Source: Hordeum vulgare subsp. vulgare (taxonomy: Eukaryota; Streptophyta; Magnoliopsida; Poales; Poaceae). Taken from it: a stretch of DNA of 64,000 nucleotides. The translations under genes and the position numbers were made by a program. The stretch lies in contig NC_058519.1 in NCBI RefSeq assembly GCF_904849725.1, positions 650,865,387 through 650,929,386 of the forward strand. Reading direction: 5' to 3'. Of this stretch, positions 1 through 9,729 are shown one piece after another; within the stretch, counting starts at the first letter, position 1; every line of letters begins with the position of its first letter. Under the pieces are notes generated by a model. It saw only the letters and a program-made list of their open reading frames with translations. It was not told where the DNA came from and searched no databases.

Positions 1-2249
1 GCTTGTATCTTTTGAACCGTAGCTCCGTTGAAGATGTTCTTTATGTGTAGATTGCTTGCCTTGACGCGTAGAATCACGTGAACCTATTTGTTTTGCTGTT
101 TAACAAATAATTAAAGGTGTTAATTCAGATCTGGACAGAATTGTAAATTAACATGTGAGGTCGTTTCGGAGGTGCTATATGTCATTTCCGATCTCATTTA
201 AAATGCCTAGATAGGTAGATTAATTACGCTTCACCTCTTGCCATGTTTAACCATATTTAATATTGCCGTGTAACTAATCGGGATAGAACTAAATAATTAA
301 ACGTGGAGTTTCGTCGATATGCAACTCATTGCATATCGAGCTTCACTTAATGTGTAGTGTTTGATTGTTGTGATTATCATGCCTTGCATTAGTCCGTTCA
401 TGCATCATATGTGTTGTGCATCGTGTGATGAATATCGTGTGTTGATTCTTGTTTTCGGTTTCCTCCGTCTCGACAGAGTTCCGCAAGCGTGTCGGATTGT
501 GAGGACCCGTTCGACTACATCGCTTCGTCTGCTTCACGGAGTCATTCTTCTTCCAAGCGAGATCTCAGGCAAGGAGGTCATTTCCCCAGATACCATTACT
601 ATCATTGCCATGCTAGTTTTACCGTTTCTATCGATTATGTCTCGTTGCCTACCACTTGTTAAATATCAGCCTCTCAACAATGTCATCATAACCTTCAACC
701 TATTCGACCTTGCAAACCACTGATTGGCTATGTTACCGCTTGCTTAACCCTGTGTTAGCGTTGCTAGTTGCAGGTGCAGTTGCTTCCATGTGATTACATG
801 GGTTCCTTGTTATATCACCCTATTAAATGCTATTTAATTTAATGCACCTATATACATGGTAAAAGGTGGAAGGCTCGGCCTTTCTAGCCTGGTGTTTTGT
901 TCCACCTTTGCCCCCTTAGTTTCGGCTACCGGTGTTATGTTCCATAATTGAGCGCTCCTAACACGGTCGGGGTTGTTATGGGGACCCCCTTGATAATTCG
1001 TTTTAGATTAAAGCTGGTTTGGCAAGGCCCAACTTTGGTTCTACATTTGCCCAACATAATAATTTTGTTAACACTGAAATGCATAGGGCGTCATGAACCC
1101 GAGGAGTAATTTTACATAAATAGGGGGGGCCAGTGCTGATGGTGTTGGTCCCAAACGGTCTGCCTGCGGGGCCACCACGGGGAAACTCGAGGTTTGGCAC
1201 CCGTAGCTAGTTCCATCCGCCGTGTCCTGAGAACGAGATACGCGGCTCCTATCGGGATCGTCGACACGCCGGGCGGCCTTGCTGGATTAGGTTTACCTTT
1301 GACGAGATATCTTGTGCATCGGGATTCCGGTGATGCTTTGGGTAATCTCAGAGTTGAGGTTTTCCACTAGGGAATCCGACGAGATCGCGAGCTTCATGAT
1401 TGAGGATTTCTATGCGGCTTGTGGTAATTTGTGATGGACTAGTTGGAGCACCCGTGGAGGGTTAAATCTTTCGGAAAGCCGTGCCCGCGGTTATGTGGCA
1501 ACGTGGAAACTTTGTTTAACACTGGTTCTAGATAACTTGAAGTTAACTTAATTAAAACTTGCCAACTGTGTGCGTAACCGTGACTGTCTCTTTCGTGAGT
1601 TCCTTCTCCGATCGAGGACACGGTGGGGTTATGCCTGACGTAGGTAGGTGTTCAAGATCATTCATTTGATCATCTGTAGTTCTCGTCCGCTATGCGTAGA
1701 TCTTCCCCCTCTTACTTCTTGTACTCGTAAGTTAGCCACCAAATATATGCTTAGCCGCCGCTACAACCTCACCACTTTACCTTGCCTCACCCATTAAGCT
1801 TTGCTAGTCTTGATACCTTTGGAAATGAGATTGCTGAGTCCCCTGTGGCTCACAGATTACTACAACACCAGTTGCAGGTACATGTAAAGGTTACTTGACG
1901 CGAGCGCGTTGATTGTTCATTTGGAGTTGCTTCTTCTTCTTCTTCTTCATTGATCTAGGATGGGTTCCAGGCCGGCAGCCTGGGATAGCAAGGATGGACG
2001 TCGTTCTTATTTTTCTCGTTTGTTTTCGTCCGTAGTCGGACCCTGCTCTTACTCTTGATGATTATGTAATGTACTGATGTGACTCTGATGTAACCTGTGG
2101 CGAGTGTAAGCCAACTCTTTTATATATCTCTTCTTTTCAGTACATGTACTTGTAGCGATATCCATTCTTGCGACACGACGAGATGCGCTTCCATCCCTGA
2201 CGAGGCCTTCGTGCCAAATTAAGGATAGGGTCGCATCTTGGGCGTGACA
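1..2249 (+). mobile_element. 3' portion of a long LTR (LARD/Sukkula-like)
   Basis: No coding sequence. The segment ends in a terminal TGACA at 2249, directly against LINE coding sequence. Positions about 210-410 match about 63810-64000 at the other end of the window in the same orientation, including the stretch around GTGGAGTTTCGTCGATATGC. Comparing the two copies suggests an LTR of roughly 4.5 kb, a length known for the barley/wheat LARD family Sukkula. The family name is a guess from length and end sequence. A (CTT)n run lies at 1929-1949. The upstream part of the element is outside the window. Confidence 0.65.
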
Positions 2250-2581
2250 CCACCCATCCAAATTAATCATCTTATAAAAAGACTTAATAGAGTACTTGCG
2301 AGAAGGTTCCAACATCCAAATTGGTTGATCTTTCCTAAAAGATAGAGTACATTCTTTGACTAGATCAACCTACTTGAACTATCTAGACATAGGTTGCTCA
2401 TCTACCCACCTTCTAAGGGCAAGCTGCAAGTTTCCACATCCTAAACTTGGGAAATTGTAGCATCTTATTGTTGATATATCTCAAAAAGATATATCTCAAA
2501 AAGATCCCAAAACAAGGTTTTGAGAGAGAACTCGTCAATCCACATGTCATACTAGAAAGCCATATTTACTTCCCATTACCA
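2250..2581 (-). mobile_element. L1-type LINE ORF2, C-terminal remnant
   Basis: The minus-strand translation near 2330-2250 resembles the region after the reverse transcriptase of plant L1 elements, with a WMLEPSRKYSIKSFYKM-like stretch. Several stops show it is dead. It is cut on one side by the LTR at 2249 and on the other by an RTE-type LINE. The rest of the same element resumes at 4497. Confidence 0.6.
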
Positions 2582-4496
2582 GGGACAACAACAACAACGA
2601 ACATGGTCAAAACAAAAAACAACAACAACGAAGCCTTTAGTCCCAAATAAATTGGGGTAGGCTAAAGGTAAAACCCATAAGATCTCGCGATCAACTCATG
2701 GTTCTCGCACATGGATAGAAAGCTTCCGCGCACCCGTGTCAATTTCTAGTTCTCTCGTGATACTCCAGTCCTTGAAATCCCTCTTTACGGTCTCCTCCAA
2801 TGTAAGATTCGGTCTACCGCGACCTGTTCTGACATTACCATCATCCTTTAGTCGTCCGCTAGGCACTAGAGCTTTTGAAGGCCTACACTCAATATGCCCA
2901 AACCATCTATGTTGGACAAGCTTCTAATCAATCGGTACTGCCACAACTCTATCTTGTATGTCATCATTCCGAACCGGTCCTTCCTTTTGTAGCTACACGT
3001 CCATCTCAACATGCGCATCTCCACCACACCTAACTGTTGCACATGTCCCCTTTTAGTCGGCCAACACTCAGCGTCATACAAGATTGCAGATCGAACTGCT
3101 GTCCTATATAACTTGCCTTTTAGCTTTTGTGGCACTCTCTTGTCGCACAGAATGCGAGAAGCTTGGCGCCACTTCATCCATCCGACTTCAATTTGATGGT
3201 TCACATCCTCATCGATATCCCCATCCTTCTGCATCATTGACCCCAAATATCGAAAGGTGTCCTTATGAAGCTCTACGTGTCCATTCAGGCTAACCTGCTC
3301 CTCCTCCTCCTCATGCCTAGTAGTACTGATACCGCACATCATGTACTCGGATTTAGTTCTACTAAGTCTAAAACCTTTCGATTTCAAGGTTTGTCTCCAT
3401 AGCTCTAACGTCTTGTCGACCCTCGTCTGACTGTCATCGACTAGCACCACATCGTCCGCAAAGAGCATACACCTTGGGATATCTCCTTGTATATCCCTTG
3501 TGACCTCATCCATTACCAATGCAAAAAAGATAAGGGCTCAAAGCCGACCCGTGGTGCAGTCCTATTTGAATTGGGAAGTCACCAATATTGCCATCACTTG
3601 TTCAAACACTTGTCACAACATTACCATACATGTACTTTGCTTGGACTTTGTGTTTCTCCAAGGCTCACCACATGACATTCTGTGGTATCTTATCATAGGC
3701 CTTCTCCAAGTCAATGAACACCATATGCGGGTCCTTCTTTTGCTTCTTGTATCTCTTCATAAGTTATGGTACCAAGAATTTGGCTTCCATGGTCAACCGC
3801 CCAGGCATGAAACCAAACCGATTTTGGTCACGCTTGTCGTTCTTCTGAAGCGATGCTCAATAACTCTCCCCGTAGCTTCGTTGTATGTCTAATCAGCTTA
3901 ATTCCATGGTAATTAGTACAACTCTGAACACCCCCTTGTTCCTGAAGATTGATACTAATATACTCCACCTTCATTCTTCTCGCATATTGTTTGTCGGAAT
4001 ATGAGGTTGAAAAGCTTGGTTAGCCATACTATCGCTATGTCCCCAAGGCCTATCCCTAGCTTAATGGGGATACAATCAGGGCCCACCGCCTTGCCTCTTT
4101 CATCCTTTTTAAATCCTCCTTGACCTCTGACTCCTGGATTCGTCGCACAAAACGCCTGCTAGTATCATCGAAGGAGTCGTCCAATTCAATCGTAGAGCTC
4201 TCACTCTCCCCATTGAACAGTTTGTCAAAGTACTCCCGCCATCTATGCTTAATCTCCTTGTTCTTCACAACGAGTTGATCTGCTCCATCCTTGATGTATT
4301 TGATTTGGTCAACATCCTTCGTCTTACTCTTTTGGATCTTGGACATCTTATAGATGCCCCTTTCTCCAATAAAATATTTTTGGGTTTCATCTACATAAGA
4401 GTGGCTGGGTTTTGATGTTGGCTCGCCAAGCCTATCACAACCCTCCTCCTTTACCTAGGCTTGGGACCGACTATGTTGAGACAACATAGGTGGAAT
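2582..4496 (-). mobile_element. RTE-type non-LTR retrotransposon (5'-truncated LINE)
   Basis: Minus strand. Reverse-transcriptase parts are read in two blocks. One, at 4346-4060, is the region before the fingers domain. The other, at 3519-2866, carries the catalytic FADD box followed by the thumb and C-terminal region. Between them the frame is broken by stops and shifts, although a GLHQGSALSP-type region and DLEKAYD-like remnants can be followed. The 3' end is a short GTT/TTG microsatellite tail at about 2586-2630, typical of plant RTE elements. The 12 bases TTCCCATTACCA occur at 2570-2581 and again at 4497-4508, a perfect target-site duplication that fixes both ends. The insertion sits inside an L1-type LINE. 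Confidence 0.85.
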
Positions 4497-5330
4497 TTCC
4501 CATTACCACAGACCGATCTATAAATGTTTTGGCAGCAATAAAATCCCATGAAGTAGTTTTCAAAAAAGTAGAGCCTAAATGAGGCGTGGCTTAGAACATT
4601 AGGCTTGTCAGCATCATATTTAAAGGAGAGCAATTTCTTCCAATCAATATCTCTCTCATCATAGAATCTCTTGCTCCAAGAAGCAATCAAGGGCATATTA
4701 AACTCCCTAAGATTAGGGACACTCATACCCCCAATTTCTTTCATCCTAGAAATAAGCCGTCAATTGGCCAAATGGCATTTGTGCCGATCTCCGAATTTGC
4801 CCTAAAAGAAATGAGGCGTTTGGGAAGTGGTTGCTTCAATAGCCCATTTAGGGAATTTCATAATAAACATAAGGTATGTAGGAATACTAGCAATGCAAGT
4901 AGTAAGTAAACTTAATTTGCTCCTATAAGAGAGGTTCCTACCCAGCCAACCATAAATATTCTTGAGAATCTTATCAATAATTGGTTGGAGATCCTCCCTT
5001 TCGAGTTTTTAAAATGAAGGGTGGGGGGGGGGTCCCAAATACTTATAGGGGAAATCCCCAACCTCACAACAAGTTTATAGACATCTCCTCATTCACATGA
5101 ACGGTATGAAGGTCACTCTTATGAAAATTATTTTTTAGTCCAGAGATTCTTTTAAAACAAGCCAAGATCCACTTCAAATTTCTAGCATGTTCCAAGGACT
5201 CATCAAGGAAAAGAATGGTGTCATCGGCATATTGTAATATAACAACACCCGCAAGTACAACAATAGGAAGTAGAAAATTAAAGGAGAAAGAGGGTCACCC
5301 TGTTTCATCCTGCAATGACTATATTTCGTA
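4497..5330 (-). mobile_element. L1-type LINE ORF2, reverse transcriptase remnant
   Basis: Minus strand. The translation contains a QYADDTILFLDES stretch (catalytic YADD) near 5240-5190. Further on, a KEIGGMSVPNLREFNMPLIASW-like region near 4744-4680 is typical of plant L1 ORF2 after the reverse transcriptase. The frame is broken in several places. It continues at 2569-2250 once the RTE insertion is removed. Confidence 0.75.
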
Positions 5331-5640
5331 GATAGTAGAAACAATCATTGATGCATCTAGAGTGGTTCGGTCGGCCCATTCGCGCACATTAAAGGAAAAA
5401 GAGGATGAAAGGGTTAGTAGTATGGGCTCGCCCTACTTGAGGCAAATCTAACCGGTTTTCTCTTCTTTTTGTACTTCCCTTTTGTTTCATTTTATTCCTC
5501 TCCGATTTTTTTATTTCTTTCTGCATTCGTTTCTTCGTATTTTCTTTTTTTTTCTTTGGTTTCCTTTGTTTCTTATTCGGCTTTTGGTTTTCCTTGTTTC
5601 TATTGGTTTTTCGTTCTAGATTTTTTCTAATACACGTTTA
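5331..5640. other. Intergenic stretch, T-rich
   Basis: No gene is visible. There is a T-rich run at about 5460-5620. The sequence is probably old transposon DNA, without a recognisable end. Confidence 0.4.
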
Positions 5641-6480
5641 ATATTTTTACAATAGAAATTTAACATTCGTTTAATACATCATCAACAATTTTCCTCTACA
5701 AACTGTAACCATTTTTCAAAGACTTGATTAACATTTTTCAGATACAAGATTAATATTTTTAATACATGGTCAACATTTTCATTATACACACTTTAAACTT
5801 TTCAAGTGCTTGATTAACATTTTTGAAGTACAATATTAACATTTGTATAATACATGGTCAAAAAATTTCTGTTGTTTTATCAACATTTTTTCAAATGCAA
5901 GACTTGCAATTATTTTTAATGCATGGTCAACATTTTTCCTATACACATTTAACATTTTCCAAATGTCTTATTATTATTTTTGAAATCTTATTCAACATTT
6001 TTTCAAATGCCAGACTAATTTTTTTATACAATGGTATATTTTTAAAAGTTATTTTAATGCATGGTCAATACATTTTCTATACACATTTAACAGTTTCCCA
6101 ATGCTTTGATAACATTTTTGAAATACTTGATTTAATTTTTAAAATTCTTGATTTATATTTTTCATATACAATGATATTTTTTTAGTTATTTAATGCATGG
6201 TCAATACTTTCTCTATACACATTTAACAGTTTCCCAATGCTTGGATAACATTTTTGAAATACTTGTTCAATATATTTTCAAATGCTTGATTAATATTGTT
6301 ATATACAATGATCAAAAGATTTCATTTTATCATTTTTATAATGCACGATCAACATTTTTTGTATAAACATTCAACATTTTCACAATCCTTGGTTAACATT
6401 TTTGAAATACTTGTTCAACATTTTTTAAATGCATGTTTAACATTTTTTTAAATATGTTTAGAATATTTGAAAGTGTTAAA
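5640..6480. repeat. Degenerate AT-rich repeat (ACATTTTT motif)
   Basis: An irregular array of 25-45-base units built around TTAACATTTTT, TACATGGTCAACATTTT and ATACTTGATTAAC. Open frames here are repeat artefacts. The repeat type is common inside Triticeae DNA transposons. No terminal repeats were found to define an element. Confidence 0.6.
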
Positions 6481-6669
6481 GAAAGTTAAAAAAACTAAGG
6501 AAAATGATTTTCTTCAACCGACCGATCTTACGTGAACGTCCACCATCTTCATGTTCGTTGGATGAGCTCCGTGAGATAGTGAGTTCCACGTTGTGTAACT
6601 GGTCCATTATTTGAAAAAGAGTTTCTGCAAGTAGTCCCTTTTGCAAACCGACCAAGAGCTAGATCTCAC

Positions 6670-6985
6670 AACGGCTAGATCCCGCAGCATGACCTATCTT
6701 GCAAAAAAGATCCTGCAACATGACCCATGTTGCAAAACAGTCCCGCAACACGATCTATGTTACAAAAAAAACTGTAACATGATCCATGTTGCAAAAACAA
6801 ATCCAATAACACATGACCCATGTTGGAAAATATTTCGCAACATGATCGATGTTGCAAAAAAAAATCTACAATACGACACATGTTGCAAAAATAGATCCTG
6901 CAACACGACCCGTCTTGTAAAAAAAATTGCAACATGATCTTTGTTCCAAATGTTTCCGCAACAAGACATGTGTTGCAAATTGAAT
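6670..6985. repeat. Short inverted repeats, TTGCAACATG type
   Basis: About ten copies of a 25-30-base unit of the form GCAACATGAtCCATGTTGCAAAA. Each unit is itself nearly palindromic (GCAACATG...CATGTTGC), so the stretch reads similarly on both strands. The open frames on both strands are by-products. Function unknown. Confidence 0.65.
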
Positions 6986-7325
6986 TGTTAGATATGACGG
7001 CTCGTTAGACGACGAGTCTTTTTAAAAGATCCGCCTGCAGCCGCTTAGTAGACCCCAAAAACTAAAGAAAAATGTGAAAAAACGAGGCAGTGTCCTCTCC
7101 CGCGCACCGGAGTCGCTTCAACGAGTCAAATAGGCGCGCCCGTTTCACCCTTTATGTGTTAGTTTTTTTTTTGAAAGGAATACCTTGCATTTCGTCACGT
7201 TGAGAGGAATGTCTCCTTTTGAAGGCTGCTACACATCCGTAGGGTGATGTTTAGAAAACATCATCCACCTTGATAGCCGTTTGATCTACATGCGTAGCCG
7301 TTCGATCCGCGCGCGGCACTTCAGG

Positions 7326-7556
7326 CTGGGCATCCGGTAATTCCTGAGACAACGCTCGAGTTTCTGAAACAATCGCTTTGTTGCAGTTTTTTTTCTTCGC
7401 GCGTGCTTCGGCTGGGCACCCGGTAATTCCTGAGACAACGCTCGAGTTTCTGAAACAATCGCTTTGTTGAAAAAAAATCCTCGCGCCCGCTTTGGCTCGG
7501 CACCCGATAATTCCCGAGACAACGTTCGAGTTTATGAAACAATCGCTTTGTTGCAG
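7326..7556. repeat. Three direct repeats of about 55 bases
   Basis: Three copies of CACCCGGTAATTCCTGAGAC followed by AACGCTCGAGTTTCTGAAAC and AATCGCTTTGTTG start near 7329, 7418 and 7501 (periods 89 and 83). Copy 3 has several substitutions. The array sits just beside the captured peroxiredoxin fragment and may be subterminal sequence of the element that carries it (inference). Confidence 0.75.
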
Positions 7557-7845
7557 TTTTTTCTTCGTCTTTCTGCAACATAAGTACTGTTGCAATTTTT
7601 TTTTGCAACAAAGTTCATGTTGCAGAAACTCACCTGCCGATCTTCCTGAGACGAACCCGCCCTTTCTCCACGGGCAGCCAGCCGGAGGGCACGTCTCCTC
7701 CATCTTCTTCCTTCAGACGAAAAATAGAGGAGGTATGGAGCTGTGGAGGACGCACAACCAGGGCGGCGGGAAGGCCGGCGGGGTCGTGGGCGGGCGCGGC
7801 GGCGGAGGGCCCGTGGGGCTGCGGGCGAGCAGGGGCGGCGGGCTG

Positions 7846-7935
7846 GACGTCGAGCCCCACCGGCTTGTCCGACAGGTCCAGCTCCACGCCCATGGCGTGG
7901 GTCAGCTCCCCGTTGTCGTCTAACAGGAGCAACAC
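7846..7935 (-). pseudogene. Type II peroxiredoxin (PRXIIE-like) gene fragment
   Basis: Within a minus-strand open frame from 8025 to 7630, residues 31-60 read like the region just after the catalytic domain of plant chloroplast type II peroxiredoxins: a run of leucines, then [20 protein letters not shown] and VGL. The matching stretch is only about 30 residues and the catalytic cysteine region is absent. The residues after it are GC-rich sequence unlike any peroxiredoxin. The fragment lies among repeats and GC-rich DNA of transposon character, so it looks like a captured piece of a host gene and not a working gene. Strand and family are fairly clear; the identity of the carrier element is unknown. 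Confidence 0.65.
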
Positions 7936-8414
7936 CTCTCGCCGCCGCCCTCCAGATCCAGCAACAAGACAATCAAACGCTGGCAGACACTCAGGTGCAG
8001 GAAACAGTTCCTGAAACAATGACATCGTTTAAAAAAAACGGCCACAGCTCACACGGAAGTTGGTCTGGTCTTGTCCGTCTGATAAAGGACAGATTGGCTG
8101 GTTGAATGCAATCTTTTTTATTATTATTATTTGCAAAGTTGACCTTTGTGTGTTTGTTGTTTGCGCGGGTCGCTTGGCTTGGCTGGGCATTCGAGATTCG
8201 AGATGTCATTGTGTGCACCGAGCGAACCATTTGCTTATCTAAAAAAAGTCCCTCCAAAAACTAGCAACTTTTTTTATGAATTTGAAAGACCACGGAGCCG
8301 GCGGACGGACGCGCGCGATCGGTTTGTAGAAGGTAATCTTTTCCCTTAGTTTCTATAGTCAAAATACACACAACCATCATCAACATATGCCCGCAAAAAA
8401 CACGGGGTCCGGGA
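7936..8414. other. GC-rich to mixed stretch without a gene
   Basis: No further peroxiredoxin homology was recognised. It contains poly-A and poly-T runs and short open frames with no family resemblance. Confidence 0.4.
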
Positions 8415-9080
8415 TTTGACTGGGCCTTAGAAATAACAGCAAAGTAAGGAAAGGCCCAAAATGAAAAGTTGTTGTGCCCCAGACGAAATTTGACTGGGCC
8501 TTAGAAATGACAGCAAAGCAAGGAAAGGTCCAAAACGAAAAGTTGTTGTGCCCTAAACGAAATTTGACTGGCTCTTAGAAATAACATCAAAGAAAGGAAA
8601 GGCCCAAAACAAAAAGTTGTTGTGCCCCAGACGAAATTTGACTGGGCCTTAGAAATGACAGCAAAGCAAGGAAAGGTCCAAAACGAAAAGTTGTTGTGCC
8701 CCAAACGAAATTTGACTGGCTCGTAGAAATAACATCAAAGAAAGGAAAGACCCAAAACTAGAAGTTATTGTGCCCCAGACAAAATTTGACTGGGCCTTAG
8801 AAATGACAGCAAAGCAAGGAAAGGTCCAAAACGAAAAGTTGTTGTGCCCCAAACGAAATTTGATTGGCTCGTAGAAATAACAGCAAAGAAAGGAAAGACC
8901 CAAAATTAGAAGTTATTGTGCCCCAGACAAAATTTGACTGGGCCTTAGAAATGACAGCAAAGCAAGGAAAGGTCAAAAACGAAAAGTTGTTGTGCCCCAA
9001 ACGAAATTTGATTGGCTCGTAGAAATAACAGCAAAGAAAGGAAAGACCCAAAATTAGAAGTTATTGTGCCCAAACGAACC
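8415..9080. repeat. 74-bp minisatellite with 148-bp higher-order period
   Basis: About nine tandem units begin with TTTGACTGG(G/C) at 8415, 8489, 8563, 8637, 8711, 8785, 8859, 8933 and 9007. The spacing is an exact 74 bases. From the second unit on, two subtypes alternate, GGGCCTTAGAAATGACAGC and GGCTCGTAGAAATAACA(T/G)C, which makes a 148-bp higher-order repeat. The minus-strand open frames are created by the repeat. It ends about 80 bases from the tRNA gene. Confidence 0.9.
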
Positions 9081-9153
9081 ATTTCCTTCGCACAGTCCCT
9101 CCAAAAAACCGCTCTAAAGAAACACAGTTTACCTGAGTCTTAAAATTTATAAT

Positions 9154-9158
9154 AAAAA
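9154..9158 (-). terminator. RNA polymerase III terminator (T5)
   Basis: Five T residues on the minus strand follow immediately after the tRNA 3' end, as expected for polymerase III termination. Confidence 0.75.
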
Positions 9159-9231
9159 TGGAGGTGCGGGGAATCGAACCCCGTGCCTCTCGCATGCGAA
9201 GCGAGCGCTCTACCATATGAGCTACACCCCC
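9159..9231 (-). tRNA. tRNA-Ala (anticodon CGC)
   Basis: A 73-base cloverleaf on the minus strand. The acceptor stem is GGGGGTG/CACCTCC with discriminator A. It contains the G3:U70 wobble pair that is the alanine identity element. The D arm is GCTC...GAGC. The anticodon stem is CTCGC/GCGAG with loop TTCGCAT, giving anticodon CGC for codon GCG. The T arm is CGGGG-TTCGATT-CCCCG. There is no intron and no encoded CCA, as normal for plants. All stems pair, so the gene looks functional. Confidence 0.96.
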
Positions 9232-9729
9232 GAACTGGTTCCTTCTTAGAGCTGACTCTTTTTATTGCAAAGAGGAATACATACTGGAAATCAGTACGAT
9301 GCCTTTGGTCCATGCAGAAATGAGAACGTCGACTCTCAGTTTTTGGTACCATCCATGGACAGAGCGTTTATCCCTTTCAGTTGGCTTTTTCTAATGCAAC
9401 GGTTGGCCCCCGGTTTGTTTTAATTATAAGTTCCTACAAGAAGACAACCAAAAAAAATTAAAAAAATGAAAACAGAGTAAAAAACAGATCATGGAGTACA
9501 AGGTAGTCCTCTAATGAAACTTTTAAAAAAACTTACATTTAGAAACGAAGTGAGTATCTAGCATAGAGTCGTGAGAAAGACAGGGGGATGCAAATGTATA
9601 AATGGCACCGACTGAATAAACACAGTACTGTATCCCCAAGCTAGTAGCCTCTAAAGGACGACACACGCGCTGCCTTCACTTCACTTTGTGAACCAGAGTC
9701 AGATAGTGAGTGCTAAAACCGTAGAGTCA
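9232..9729. other. Spacer between tRNA-Ala and DUF4220 gene
   Basis: A-rich runs around 9450-9540 and no gene. The part nearest 9730 probably holds the 3' untranslated region of the DUF4220/DUF594 gene. Confidence 0.4.

Noticed and set aside
6641..6978. Cysteine-rich small proteins on both strands
   Set aside because: Created by the TTGCAACATG repeat. The cysteines come from the repeated TGT/TGC and not from a conserved fold.
7492..8105. Several plus-strand open frames of 120-143 residues
   Set aside because: GC-rich shadow frames of the minus-strand peroxiredoxin fragment and flank. No domain was seen.
8415..9080. CRISPR-like array because of regular repeats
   Set aside because: There are no unique spacers: the whole 74-bp unit repeats. 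The context is a plant nuclear genome.
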